From contig DWYA01000088.1 in NCBI GenBank assembly GCA_019118905.1, positions 6,871-70,870 on the forward strand: a stretch of 64,000 nucleotides of DNA, written 5' to 3'. Of this stretch, positions 17,273-25,904 are shown piece by piece. Source of the DNA: Ruthenibacterium avium. GTDB lineage: Bacteria; Bacillota; Clostridia; Oscillospirales; Ruminococcaceae. The first letter of the stretch is position 1; every line of letters starts with the position of its first letter. A program made the translations under genes and the position numbers. The notes beneath the pieces are model-generated. The model did no database searches and was not told where the DNA came from. It was given only the letters and a program-made list of their open reading frames with translations.

Positions 17273-18308
17273 GTTCTTCCAGCTCCTTCTTCACATAGTC
17301 CAGCGTCAGCAGGCGCTGCACCACCTGTTCCACATTGAGGCGGGTGGTGTTGTGGCTGGTGTAGTCCTCGTCGGCTTGGGTATGCACTTTGCCGTTTACA
17401 AAGTATTTATCATAGTTTAAGTCACGGCCATCGGCGCAAACGCGATAATAATCGCCCATATCCTCACTGCGCACGCGCTCCTCGCGGGTGAGCAGGGTTT
17501 CGTACAGCTTTTCGCCGTGGCGCGTGCCGATGATGCGTGTGCCGGTGTCGCCGAAAATCTGCTGAACGGCCTTCGCTAAATCACCAATGGTGGAGGCGGG
17601 GGCTTTTTGCACAAACAAATCGCCGGGGTTGGCGTGTTCAAATGCAAAGCCAACCAAATCCACCGCCTCATCGAGGCTCATCAAAAAGCGCGTCATGTCC
17701 GGGTTGGTAATGGTAATCGGTTTTCCTGCCTTAATTTGTTCGATGAACAAAGGAATCACGCTGCCGCGGCTGGCCATCACATTGCCGTAACGGGTGCAGC
17801 AAATGGTGGTTTCCTCTGCACGGACAGTGCGGGCTTTCGCGCCGATCACCTTTTCCATCATGGCTTTGGACATGCCCATGGCGTTGATGGGATAAGCGGC
17901 CTTATCGGTGGAAAGGCAAACCACGCGCTTTACGCCCGCGTCAATGGCGGCGGTCAGCAGGTTATCTGTGCCGATGATGTTGGTGCGCACGGCTTCCATG
18001 GGGAAAAACTCGCAGCTGGGAACCTGTTTGAGCGCTGCCGCATGGAAAATGTAGTCCACGCCGCGCACTGCACTTCTCAAGCTGGCCGGTTCCCGAACGT
18101 CGCCAATGTAAAACCGCAGTTTGGAGGAAAGCTCCGGGAACATTTGCTGATAGTCGTGACGCATGTCGTCCTGCTTTTTCTCATCGCGGGAGAAAATGCG
18201 GATTTCTCCGATGTCACTTTGCAGAAAATGGCGCAGCACCGTGTTGCCGAAGCTGCCCGTACCTCCCGTAATCAGCAGGGTTTTATCTTTAAATACGCCG
18301 GTTTTCAT
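17262..18308 (-). CDS. fnlA: CapE/FnlA-type UDP-GlcNAc 4,6-dehydratase/5-epimerase
   Basis: 348 residues. NAD-binding GGTGSFGNTVLRHFL at residues 15-30 and the MGMSKAMMEK active-site helix, in which the normal SDR Tyr is replaced by Met as in the CapE/WbjB/FlaA1 group of inverting dehydratases. Context (CapF, CapG, WbuB directly behind) decides for the L-FucNAc enzyme rather than flagellin PseB. First gene of a four-gene operon; GGAGG lies 6 bases before the ATG. The divergent promoter region also serves pepT. Confidence 0.93.
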   Translation of the reverse strand: MKTGVFKDKTLLITGGTGSFGNTVLRHFLQSDIGEIRIFSRDEKKQDDMRHDYQQMFPELSSKLRFYIGDVREPASLRSAVRGVDYIFHAAALKQVPSCEFFPMEAVRTNIIGTDNLLTAAIDAGVKRVVCLSTDKAAYPINAMGMSKAMMEKVIGAKARTVRAEETTICCTRYGNVMASRGSVIPLFIEQIKAGKPITITNPDMTRFLMSLDEAVDLVGFAFEHANPGDLFVQKAPASTIGDLAKAVQQIFGDTGTRIIGTRHGEKLYETLLTREERVRSEDMGDYYRVCADGRDLNYDKYFVNGKVHTQADEDYTSHNTTRLNVEQVVQRLLTLDYVKKELEERGK

Positions 18309-18345
18309 ATTGCGCCTCCATAGTACAAATGTTACAATTCGTTTT

Positions 18346-18374
18346 ATTATATCATATCTTGCGGAAAAAGGGAA
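18346..18374 (-). promoter_or_regulatory. Probable promoter of the L-FucNAc operon
   Basis: Minus-strand TATAAT (18351-18346), with TTCCCT (18374-18369) 17 bases upstream. The -10 is perfect, the -35 weak. The transcript would have a leader of about 35 bases. Confidence 0.5.
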
Positions 18375-18453
18375 TTTTTTTGCCCGGAAAAATCACTGGA
18401 GTGAAGCAAAAGGAAAAAGCGCGGTAAAAAAGCGAAGGAAGAAGGCGGGGGAG

Positions 18454-18483
18454 TTGACGCTTTATGCCGCGCGGGGCTATAAT
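18454..18483 (+). promoter_or_regulatory. Promoter of pepT
   Basis: TTGACG (18454-18459), 18-base spacer, TATAAT (18478-18483). A 7-bp inverted repeat CGGGTAA/TTACCCG (18490-18516) lies between it and the ribosome site and may form a small leader hairpin. Confidence 0.75.
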
Positions 18484-18534
18484 AAGGGGCGGGTAAGCAC
18501 ACCTTTATTTTACCCGGGGAAGGGAGAGTTTAAT

Positions 18535-19764
18535 ATGCGAGCACATGAACGTTTTTTAGAGTATGTCAAAATCCATACCACGTCCGACGAACAGTCGGAA
18601 ACATCCCCCAGCGCTGCACGAGAGCTGGATTTGTCCCGCCTTTTGGTTCGTCAGCTGAAAGATATGGGAATTGAGGATGCTTATTTAAGCGATACAGGCT
18701 ATGTATATGCCCACTTGGCGGCAACATCCGGCTGCGAGCAGGCGCCGGCGCTTGGCTTTGTTGCCCATGTGGACACTGCGCCGTGCTTCAGCGGTGAAAA
18801 TGTGTGTCCTGTTATCCATGAAAACTACAACGGCGAGGACATCGTTTTGCCCAAGGAAAACCGCGTCATCCGTACCCAGGCATTCCCGTTTTTGAAAGGC
18901 ATGAAAGGGCGCACGCTGATTACGGCGGACGGCTCAACGCTGCTCGGTGCAGACGACAAAGCGGGCGTTGCAGAGATTATGACGCTTTGTGAGCGTTTGA
19001 CACAAGGGGACATTCCGCACGGAAAAATTTGTGTGGCGTTCACTCCCGATGAGGAAGTGGGAAGCGGCACGGCGAATTTTGATTTGAAGGCTTTCGGAGC
19101 CGATTTTGCCTATACCATGGACGGAGACGAGGTAGGCGGCATTGAGTATGAAAACTTTAATGCAGCCGGTGCGGTGTTTGATATTACGGGCGTTTCCGTT
19201 CATCCGGGCAGTGCGAAGGACGTTATGGTCAATGCCGTACTCATTGCCTGTGAAATTGTATCCATGCTGCCGGCGGAAGAAACGCCGGAAAAAACGCAAG
19301 GATATGAGGGCTTTTTCTTTGCGGAGGAAATCGCGGGCGACTGCGCACACGCCAAACTGAGCATTATTGTGCGCGACCATGACGGAGAACGTTTTGCCGA
19401 GCGCAAGGCGCTTTTGTGCCGCATCAGCGAAACAATGCAGACCAAATATCCGACGGCAAAGGTACGCCTGTCGCTGAAAGACAGCTACTACAACATGGAA
19501 GAAAAAATCCGTCCGTGTATGCACCTCATTGAGAACGCGAAAAAAGCGTGTGAAGCCGTGGGCGTTACCCCGGTGGTGTCTCCCATTCGAGGCGGTACGG
19601 ACGGCGCGCATTTGTCGTTCATGGGCGTACCATGCCCGAACCTCGGCACAGGCGGACACAACTTCCACGGCCCTTACGAGTGCATCAGCGTAGAAAGCAT
19701 GGATGCCGCGGTGGAAATGATGTGCGAGCTGGTGCGCCTTTACGCTGCGCATCGTGAGGCATAA
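18535..19764 (+). CDS. pepT: Peptidase T (tripeptide aminopeptidase)
   Basis: 409 residues, the normal length of PepT. M20 metallopeptidase: GFVAHVDTAP (zinc His/Asp), GADDKAGVAE (bridging Asp), FTPDEEVGSG (catalytic Glu), the MDGDEVGG strand, and HNFHGPYE near the C-terminus (zinc His). Cytosolic; removes N-terminal residues from tripeptides. Start is the ATG at 18535 behind AAGGGAGAG; the longer frame runs back into non-coding promoter sequence. It is followed after 2 bases by the PHP phosphatase gene. Confidence 0.96.
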   Translation: MRAHERFLEYVKIHTTSDEQSETSPSAARELDLSRLLVRQLKDMGIEDAYLSDTGYVYAHLAATSGCEQAPALGFVAHVDTAPCFSGENVCPVIHENYNGEDIVLPKENRVIRTQAFPFLKGMKGRTLITADGSTLLGADDKAGVAEIMTLCERLTQGDIPHGKICVAFTPDEEVGSGTANFDLKAFGADFAYTMDGDEVGGIEYENFNAAGAVFDITGVSVHPGSAKDVMVNAVLIACEIVSMLPAEETPEKTQGYEGFFFAEEIAGDCAHAKLSIIVRDHDGERFAERKALLCRISETMQTKYPTAKVRLSLKDSYYNMEEKIRPCMHLIENAKKACEAVGVTPVVSPIRGGTDGAHLSFMGVPCPNLGTGGHNFHGPYECISVESMDAAVEMMCELVRLYAAHREA

Positions 19765-19766
19765 CC

Positions 19767-20588
19767 ATGTGGCTCACGGGAACAACGCATAACCACTGCA
19801 CCCACTGCGACGGCAAGCTGACAGCGCGGCAGATGGCAGACGCTGCTGAAGCGGCGGGCTTTACCGATTTCGGCTTTTCCAGCCACAGCGACCCCTTTTG
19901 CGGAAATTTGGACGAGCGCGCTTATCTTGCGGACATCACGCAGTTAAAAGCCGAACGGAGCGGGCGGCTGAATATTTTGCTGGGCATTGAACAGGATTTT
20001 TACCGCCCGGTGGAAAACCGAAAGGCATTGGATTATCTGCTTGGTTCGGTACACTATATTAAGGGGCCGAAAACAGGAAAACTTCATCCCGTGGACTGGG
20101 GCGCCGAGGAGCTCCAAGCGTGTTTGGATGAGTTTGAGGGCGACGGCGCTGCTATGGTACGCGCGTACTATGCTTTGGTAGAGGAAAACGTAAAGCGGTT
20201 TCAGCCGGACATTGTCGGGCACTTTGATTTGGTTGTCAAAAATAATGCCGGGGGGCGCTTTTTTGACGAAACAAGCAGCGCCTATCGTGCGGCGGCGCTT
20301 CATGCCCTGCACACCTGCATCAAAGCGGGATGCATCGTGGAAGTGAATACAGGCGGCGCCTACCGCGGCTACCGCGAAGATTTTTACCCCGCAGCCTTTT
20401 TGCTGGAAGAATTGGCACGCCTGGGCGGTAAAGTGACGCTGAATGCTGACGCCCATAATGCAGACGGGCTTTGCTTTGGCTTCGACGCTGCGCTGGCGCA
20501 GATGAAAGCCGCAGGCATTCGGGAAGTTTGGATGCCGAAAGGAAACGGTTTTATCTCAAAATCATTGGAACACTTGCCGAGCCGGTAA
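19767..20588 (+). CDS. PHP-domain histidinol-phosphatase-like protein
   Basis: 273 residues. PHP metal-binding motifs are visible: THNHCTHCDGK (H-x-H), GFSSHSDP, GIEQDF, GSVHYI, GHFDLV, and a C-terminal NADAHNAD. Length and order match HisK/HisJ histidinol-phosphatases, but no other his gene is near, so a different phosphoester substrate is possible. It lies 2 bases behind pepT and is probably co-transcribed with it. Confidence 0.82.
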   Translation: MWLTGTTHNHCTHCDGKLTARQMADAAEAAGFTDFGFSSHSDPFCGNLDERAYLADITQLKAERSGRLNILLGIEQDFYRPVENRKALDYLLGSVHYIKGPKTGKLHPVDWGAEELQACLDEFEGDGAAMVRAYYALVEENVKRFQPDIVGHFDLVVKNNAGGRFFDETSSAYRAAALHALHTCIKAGCIVEVNTGGAYRGYREDFYPAAFLLEELARLGGKVTLNADAHNADGLCFGFDAALAQMKAAGIREVWMPKGNGFISKSLEHLPSR

Positions 20589-20602
20589 AAGAATGGTATG
20601 AT
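20574..20602 (+). promoter_or_regulatory. Promoter of the pyrophosphatase gene
   Basis: TTGCCG (20574-20579), 17-base spacer, TATGAT (20597-20602), overlapping the end of the preceding gene. Confidence 0.6.
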
Positions 20603-20645
20603 ACAAGAAAGGCAGGATGCCGCATTAATAAAGGAGAGGGTTTTT

Positions 20646-21179
20646 ATGGCAAATATCTGGCATGACATCAGCCCTGCACGCATCAATCCGCAGGACTTCA
20701 TCGCTGTGATTGAAATTGAAAAAGGCTCTAAAATGAAATATGAGCTGGATAAAGAAACGGGACATATTATTCTGGATCGTATTTTGTACACCTCCACCCA
20801 CTACCCGGCAAACTACGGCTTAATTCCCCGTACCTATGCCGATGACGGTGACCCCCTTGACGTATTGGTGCTCAGCAGCGAAACCATTATGCCGATGAGC
20901 TTGGTGCGCTGCTATCCGATCGGCGTCATCACGATGTGTGACCAGGGAAAACTGGATGAGAAAATTATTGCAATTCCGTTTAATGACCCTGTTTACAACA
21001 GCTACACGGACATTGAGCAGCTGCCTGCGCACATTTTCAGCGAGATGCGCCATTTCTTCAGCGTTTATAAAAACTTGGAAGGAAAGGACACGGTGGTGGA
21101 TGAGGAACAAGGCCCCGAAAAGGCGAAGGAAATCATTCAAAAATGCCGTGATGCCTACATTGAAAAATTCTGCCGTTAA
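20646..21179 (+). CDS. ppa: Inorganic pyrophosphatase (family I)
   Basis: 177 residues. Family I soluble pyrophosphatase: KGSKMKYELDK near the start, the signature DGDPLDVLVL holding the metal-binding Asp residues, and KGKDTVV-like (EGKDTVV) C-terminal part. Hydrolyses PPi in the cytosol. Start ATG at 20646 has AAAGGAGAGG upstream; the longer frame from 20598 lies in the promoter. Followed by a 45-residue membrane protein gene 18 bases downstream. Confidence 0.96.
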   Translation: MANIWHDISPARINPQDFIAVIEIEKGSKMKYELDKETGHIILDRILYTSTHYPANYGLIPRTYADDGDPLDVLVLSSETIMPMSLVRCYPIGVITMCDQGKLDEKIIAIPFNDPVYNSYTDIEQLPAHIFSEMRHFFSVYKNLEGKDTVVDEEQGPEKAKEIIQKCRDAYIEKFCR

Positions 21180-21197
21180 GGCAAGGAGGGTTTTACC

Positions 21198-21335
21198 ATG
21201 AAAAAAGGAAGCGTATTTGGCCTGGTTGGCTTCATTCTGGGCGCTTGCGGCGCGGCTGTTTCCATCACCGCTATTGTGTTCAGTGCGTTGGGACTGGCGT
21301 TTGCCAAGAGAAACGTGCGTCCGCACATTCGATGA
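21198..21335 (+). CDS. 45-residue hydrophobic small protein
   Basis: ATG with AAGGAGGG 7 bases upstream, 45 codons, TGA. One long hydrophobic stretch (about residues 6-35, rich in Gly/Ala/Val) between a Lys-rich N-terminus and the basic tail KRNVRPHIR, so a single-pass or hairpin membrane peptide. It is followed by an intrinsic terminator and probably shares the pyrophosphatase transcript. I do not recognise a family. The strong ribosome site, position and composition support a real gene. Confidence 0.7.
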   Translation: MKKGSVFGLVGFILGACGAAVSITAIVFSALGLAFAKRNVRPHIR

Positions 21336-21341
21336 AACAGC

Positions 21342-21377
21342 ACAGCGGGCCGGTGAATCTCATCGGCCTGTTTTTTT
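21342..21377 (+). terminator. Intrinsic terminator
   Basis: GGCCGGTGA/TCATCGGCC stem (one G-T pair, 3-base loop), extended by ACAG/CTGT-type pairs, followed by seven T. Confidence 0.85.
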
Positions 21378-21425
21378 ATGGAGCAGGGCTTTGCGTAAAA
21401 CGGACTTTGGGAAGGAACAGGCGAG

Positions 21426-22052
21426 ATGGAAGATCAAAAAGAGGAATGGAACATCTGCCTTGCGCGTGCAAGCGCAGAGCCCCAAGCGATTGAGGCGCAT
21501 ATTTGGGAAAAAGAGACGCTGTCCGGCGGGGTTGGTGCGCTGCGGTTTGAGCGCTGTGTGTTTCGCCACTGTGTTTTTGACACGCTTTCGGCGCAGAAAT
21601 CAGAATGGGTAGATTGCTCGTTTGAGCATTGTGTGCTTTTGATGGCCGACTGGCAGGACGCTTTCTTTCGGCGCTGCCGGTGGACGGCTTGCCGTTTGAA
21701 TGGGGCAACCTTTGCGGGAGCATGTTTAGAAGATGCCGTGTTTGAGCGCTGCACCGCTTCCTCCTCGGCGTGGACACAGGCGTTATTGAAGCGCGTGGAC
21801 TTTGTGGATTGCCGCATGGAGCAGGCTTTTTTGGACGGGTTAAAGCCGAAAAGCCGCTGGAGTGTGCGCGGGTGCGACTTAACCGGCGCCGATTTTGCCA
21901 AAACTGCCTTAACGGGGCAGCGTTTGGACACCTGCACGATAGACGGGCTGCGCGTAGAAGGCGCAGAGCTTCGGGGTGCGGTGGTCAGCCCGGTGCAGGC
22001 TTGTGCGCTGGCAAGGCTGTTAGGCGTTGTCATACGCGAGGAAGGCGAATGA
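21426..22052 (+). CDS. Pentapeptide-repeat protein
   Basis: 208 residues. After a ~38-residue lead the sequence repeats an A(D/N)LxX-like pentapeptide pattern in degenerate form (FERCVFRHCVF, DCSFEHCVL, CRLNGATFAGACLEDAVFERC, CDLTGADFAKTALTGQRL), unusually rich in Cys at the outward positions. This predicts a right-handed quadrilateral beta-helix. Such proteins include DNA-gyrase protectors of the Qnr/MfpA type and many of unknown role. No signal peptide. It stands between a terminator and rimM-trmD. Confidence 0.85.
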   Translation: MEDQKEEWNICLARASAEPQAIEAHIWEKETLSGGVGALRFERCVFRHCVFDTLSAQKSEWVDCSFEHCVLLMADWQDAFFRRCRWTACRLNGATFAGACLEDAVFERCTASSSAWTQALLKRVDFVDCRMEQAFLDGLKPKSRWSVRGCDLTGADFAKTALTGQRLDTCTIDGLRVEGAELRGAVVSPVQACALARLLGVVIREEGE

Positions 22053-22095
22053 GTGCTGCAAGCGCTGGTAACAATCAAAAGAAAGGAATAGTGAA

Positions 22096-22632
22096 ATGAA
22101 GCAGTTTTTAGAAGCGGGCGAGTTTGTAACGACCCACGGCGTGATGGGCGAATTAAAGCTTTATCCGTGGAGCGACAGCCCCGAGTTTGTAGCAAATTTA
22201 CCGCGCCTGTATCTTTCTGCGCAGGGCGGTACCGCGTTAAAGCCGGTGAATGTGCGCATTCACAAAGGCATGTGCATTGTCAAGCTGGAAGGCGTGGACA
22301 GCATCGAGGCGGCTCGGCCCTATTTGAGAAGAACGGTCTACTTTGACCGCAATGATGTTTCACTGCCTGAGGGACGCTATTTTGTGCAGGACATCATCGG
22401 ATGCCGCGTGGTGGATGCCAATACCGGGCATGTGTACGGAGAGATTGTTCACATTACACACCCCGGCGCGAATGATGTGTACACCATTCGTTCCGAAAGC
22501 GGGCAGGAATACTTGTTCCCGGCGGTGGACGAATTTTTGGCCGCGCTGGAACCGGAAAACCGTTTGGTGGTCGTGCGCCCCATTCCCGGCATGTTTGGCG
22601 AAATGGTGAACGGTGACGCGGATGAGGATTGA
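22096..22632 (+). CDS. rimM: Ribosome maturation factor RimM
   Basis: 178 residues. N-terminal RimM domain (EAGEFVTTHGVMGELKLYPWSD, with the conserved G-x-GxxGExK-like loop as THGVMGELK) and a C-terminal PRC-barrel (RYFVQDIIGCRVVD, YLFPAVDEF). Assists 16S processing and assembly of the 30S head with S19. Its last 11 bases overlap trmD, the common rimM-trmD pairing. AAAGGAAT precedes the ATG. Confidence 0.95.
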   Translation: MKQFLEAGEFVTTHGVMGELKLYPWSDSPEFVANLPRLYLSAQGGTALKPVNVRIHKGMCIVKLEGVDSIEAARPYLRRTVYFDRNDVSLPEGRYFVQDIIGCRVVDANTGHVYGEIVHITHPGANDVYTIRSESGQEYLFPAVDEFLAALEPENRLVVVRPIPGMFGEMVNGDADED

Positions 22633-23341
22633 TATTGTCACGCTGTTTCCCGAGATGTGCGAGCGTGTCCTGTCGGAAAGCATCATTGGCCGCGCGGCAA
22701 AAAGGGGTTTGATTGACTGGAAATGCCATCAAATCCGCGATTATACGTTAAGCAAGCAGCGGCAGGTAGACGATTACCCCTATGGCGGCGGCCAAGGCAT
22801 GGTGATGCAGGCGCAGCCGATATACGATTGCTGCGTTGAGGCCATGCGTCAAATAGATGATGCGGGCTATGGACGGCCGCACGTCATTTTCCTGACGGCA
22901 GGCGGCAAAACGCTCACGCAGGAGCGCTGCAAGGAGCTGGCGCAGATGAAAAGCCTTTTGCTGGTGTGCGGCCATTATGAGGGCATTGACGAGCGCGTCA
23001 TTGACGCTTTGGCCGACGAGGAAATCAGCATTGGAGATTATGTTTTAACAGGCGGCGAGCTGGGCGCTCTTGTGGTGGCGGACAGCGTGTTTCGCATGAA
23101 GCCGGGCGTGCTTTCCTGTGAGGAAGGCTTTCAGGATGAAAGCTATTATTCCGGCCTTTTGGAATACCCGCAGTACACGCGGCCCGAGGCGTGGCACGGC
23201 TTGAAAGTGCCCCCGGTTTTGCTGTCGGGAAACCATGCTGCGATTGCCAAATGGCGTGCCGAACAGGCGCTTTTGCGCACAAAGACGCGCCGGCCTGACT
23301 TGTACGAGGCTTATTTTAAAAAAGTCAATGGAGAAAAGTAA
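22622..23341 (+). CDS. trmD: tRNA (guanine37-N1)-methyltransferase TrmD
   Basis: 239 residues. Trefoil-knot SPOUT methyltransferase: MRIDIVTLFPEM start, DDYPYGGGQGMVMQ, VCGHYEGIDERV and the knot signature ISIGDYVLTGGELGALV. Methylates G37 of tRNAs with SAM and prevents frameshifting. ATG at 22622 is preferred over upstream GTG at 22613 because MRIDIVTLFP is the conserved N-terminus. Overlaps rimM by 11 bases. A weak 8-bp inverted repeat TTCAACAT/ATGTTGAA (23364-23386) follows it. Confidence 0.97.
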   Translation: MRIDIVTLFPEMCERVLSESIIGRAAKRGLIDWKCHQIRDYTLSKQRQVDDYPYGGGQGMVMQAQPIYDCCVEAMRQIDDAGYGRPHVIFLTAGGKTLTQERCKELAQMKSLLLVCGHYEGIDERVIDALADEEISIGDYVLTGGELGALVVADSVFRMKPGVLSCEEGFQDESYYSGLLEYPQYTRPEAWHGLKVPPVLLSGNHAAIAKWRAEQALLRTKTRRPDLYEAYFKKVNGEK

Positions 23342-23477
23342 TAATTTTCCGCCAAAGATTTTGTTCAACATGATGTGTATGTTGAAAATAATTTGTTAAA
23401 AACGTACAAAGCGGCAAGAAGTGTCCCTGCAAAGTGTGGCGTTTTGTGGAAAATGTGCAATAGGGTGCAAAAAACAT

Positions 23478-23506
23478 TTGACGAACCCGCCGCATAGGTT
23501 TAAAAT
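23478..23506 (+). promoter_or_regulatory. Promoter of ptsH
   Basis: TTGACG (23478-23483), 17-base spacer, TAAAAT (23501-23506); about 49 bases to the start codon. Confidence 0.75.
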
Positions 23507-23554
23507 AGAAGGCAAGGGCACACATATATTCTGACTTTATTAGGAGCGTTTGTT

Positions 23555-23818
23555 ATGTTTGTGAAAGAAGTTACTGTTGAAAATCAAGTTGGTCTGCACG
23601 CACGTCCCGCTACCTTCTTTATCCAGAAGGCGAACGAGTTCAAGTCTTCCATCTGGGTGGAGAAAGAGGAGCGCCGCGTCAATGCAAAAAGTCTTCTCGG
23701 CGTGCTGTCGCTGGGCATCATTGGCGGTACTGCCATTCGCATCATTGCTGATGGTCCTGACGAGCAGGCGGCTGTAGAGGCTTTGGTAAAGCTGGTCAGC
23801 TCTGGTTTTACCGAGTAA
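23555..23818 (+). CDS. ptsH: Phosphocarrier protein HPr
   Basis: 87 residues, the normal length. GLHARPA holds His15, phosphorylated by enzyme I for PTS sugar transport; AKSLLGVLSLG holds Ser46, the HPrK/CcpA regulatory site, so this is HPr and not Crh. It is alone: no ptsI follows, which is common in clostridia. Own promoter and terminator. TAGGAGCG ribosome site. Confidence 0.96.
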   Translation: MFVKEVTVENQVGLHARPATFFIQKANEFKSSIWVEKEERRVNAKSLLGVLSLGIIGGTAIRIIADGPDEQAAVEALVKLVSSGFTE

Positions 23819-23834
23819 GCTTTGTTTTTGTAAG

Positions 23835-23877
23835 AATGTGCGTTGCTGTAAAAGGCGGCGCACATTTTTTGTTTTTT
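23835..23877 (+). terminator. Intrinsic terminator after ptsH
   Basis: AATGTGCG/CGCACATT stem, extended inward by TTGC/GCGG pairing, followed by TTTT. Confidence 0.8.
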
Positions 23878-23975
23878 TACGCCGCTTGGCCAAAAGTGAT
23901 CGTGAGCGGCGCGTTTTTGTTTATTGGCCTTAAAAAAGGGCAACATGCAGATAAAGCCGGAAAAGGAGTGATGGC

Positions 23976-25802
23976 GTGACAAAATTTGAATTATGGAAAA
24001 AAGCAATGCTGCTTCCGCTTTTGCCCGGTGTCTATCTGATTCGGGATAAAAAAGGTGAGATTATCTATGTCGGAAAAGCAAAGCGGCTGAGAACCCGTGT
24101 TTCGCAGTATTTTCGCGACGGTGTCCCGCACGATGCAAAAGTGACAAAGATGATTGAACATGCCTTTGAATTTGATGTCATCGTAACGCAAAGCGAGTTT
24201 GAAGCACTGGTGCTGGAATGCAGCCAAATTAAACAGCATCAGCCCAAATATAATATCTTGCTGAAAGACGACAAGGGATACAGCTACGTTAAAGTGACAA
24301 ACGAGGAATGGCCGCGGCTGTCTGCGGTGCTGCAAAAAGAGGAGGATGGGGCGGAATACATCGGGCCTTTTACCTCCAGCTTTGCGGTGCGGGAAATGGT
24401 GGAAACCGCCAGCGATGCCTTTCGCCTGCCGCGGTGCAGCAAGGTGTTTCCGCGCGATATCGGCAAAGGCCGCCCTTGCTTGAACGCGCATATCGGTAAG
24501 TGTATGGCGGTGTGTTCGGGACGTATTTCGCGTGAAAATTACCGTGAGGCGGTGGACAGCGCCGTTCACTTAATCCGCCACGGCCAAGGGGAAATTGTCA
24601 AAACACTGCGTACCCGCATGGAACAGGCTGCCGAAGCGCTGGAGTTTGAGCGGGCAGCCCTTCTGCGCGACCAAATCAACGCCATTGAAAAGCTGGGGCG
24701 CGGGCAAAAAGTGGTGCGCAGCGATGTGGAGCAGCAGGATGTGCTGGCATTTGCCGGTTCGGCAGACGCTGTTTGTGCAGCCATTCTGCGCTTTCGTGAG
24801 GGAAGGCTGCGGGATAAGCAGGAATTTTTGTTTCATGGCAGAACGAATGTAGCCGAGGTGCGCGAGGAATTTTTACCGCGCTATTATTTAGAAGATGTGG
24901 AGTTTATCCCCAAAAGCATTGCAGTGGACGAGCTTCCCACCGACGCCGATTCGTTGAATCGCCTGCTGGAGGAGACAAAAGGTGCAAAGGTACAGCTGTA
25001 TGTGCCGCAGCGCGGCGATACCGCAAAGTTGGTGGAAATGGCAAGAACCAATGCGTTTGAGCGTCTGGCGCGGGAAAGCGGCCGCGTGAGCCATGCCGAA
25101 AAGCAAATGGACGAGCTGGGCAATCTGCTGGGCTTGAAAAAGCTGCCCAAAATGATTGAAGCATACGATATTTCCAACTGGGGCGACGGAACCAGTGTGG
25201 CCGGTATGGTGGTATTTGAAAACGGCAAACCAAAAAAGGCGGGGTATCGCCGCTATAAAATGAAAACGGTTGCGGGAACGGACGACTATGCGTCCATGGC
25301 GGAAACGCTCACCCGGCGCGTGCAGGAGTATGAGCGCGGCGCACCGGGCCAGTTTGGCTGTAAGCCCGATTTAATTTTGCTGGACGGAGGCTTGGGGCAA
25401 GTCCATGCGGTTCAGGCCGTTTTGCAGGGAACTGCTTTTGAGGATGTTCCTCTTTTGGGTATGGTAAAGGATGACCGTCACCGCACCCGCGGCTTGATGG
25501 ACGCTTCCGGCAGCGAAATTGTGCTTTCGATGCACCGCGGACCGTTTGCCTTTGTCACGTCCATTCAAGATGAAGCGCACCGTTGGGCAAACGATTACCG
25601 CAAGCGGATGCACAAAAGCAAGTCGTATTCCTCCACCTTGGAAAAGGTGCCGGGCGTGGGGCCTGCGACCGGCAAAGCGCTGATGGCGCACTTTAAAACA
25701 CTGGCGGCTGTGAAAGCGGCTTCGGCCCAAGAGATGGCTCAAGTGAAAGGTGTTTCGCGCAAGGCAGCACAAAGCGTTTACGACTATTTTCACAGCGCTT
25801 GA
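23976..25802 (+). CDS. uvrC: Excinuclease ABC subunit C
   Basis: 608 residues, normal length. N-terminal GIY-YIG nuclease (PGVYLIRDKKGEIIYVGKAK) for the 3' incision, a zinc-free Cys region, UvrB-binding UVR motif (TRMEQAAEALEFERAALLRD), the RNase H-like 5' nuclease half (YDISNWGDGTSVAGMVVFEN, LILLDGGLGQVHA), and C-terminal helix-hairpin-helix (KVPGVGPATGKALMAHF). Works with UvrAB in nucleotide excision repair. GTG start with AAGGAG 7 bases upstream. uvrA and uvrB are not in the window. Confidence 0.97.
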   Translation: MTKFELWKKAMLLPLLPGVYLIRDKKGEIIYVGKAKRLRTRVSQYFRDGVPHDAKVTKMIEHAFEFDVIVTQSEFEALVLECSQIKQHQPKYNILLKDDKGYSYVKVTNEEWPRLSAVLQKEEDGAEYIGPFTSSFAVREMVETASDAFRLPRCSKVFPRDIGKGRPCLNAHIGKCMAVCSGRISRENYREAVDSAVHLIRHGQGEIVKTLRTRMEQAAEALEFERAALLRDQINAIEKLGRGQKVVRSDVEQQDVLAFAGSADAVCAAILRFREGRLRDKQEFLFHGRTNVAEVREEFLPRYYLEDVEFIPKSIAVDELPTDADSLNRLLEETKGAKVQLYVPQRGDTAKLVEMARTNAFERLARESGRVSHAEKQMDELGNLLGLKKLPKMIEAYDISNWGDGTSVAGMVVFENGKPKKAGYRRYKMKTVAGTDDYASMAETLTRRVQEYERGAPGQFGCKPDLILLDGGLGQVHAVQAVLQGTAFEDVPLLGMVKDDRHRTRGLMDASGSEIVLSMHRGPFAFVTSIQDEAHRWANDYRKRMHKSKSYSSTLEKVPGVGPATGKALMAHFKTLAAVKAASAQEMAQVKGVSRKAAQSVYDYFHSA

Positions 25803-25830
25803 AAGTTTCGGTAAAAATTGGCATATACCC

Positions 25831-25859
25831 TTGACAAATCAGATTGCCTTGCCCATAAT
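25831..25859 (+). promoter_or_regulatory. Promoter of rsmD
   Basis: TTGACA (25831-25836), 17-base spacer, CATAAT (25854-25859). Confidence 0.75.
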
Positions 25860-25904
25860 GAAAACAGACGGCAAGGCCGTGATGTTAAAAAAGGGGGTTA
25901 TGAT

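Noticed and set aside
19944..20456. 170-codon minus-strand frame in the PHP gene
   Set aside because: Antisense artefact; no ribosome site or motif.
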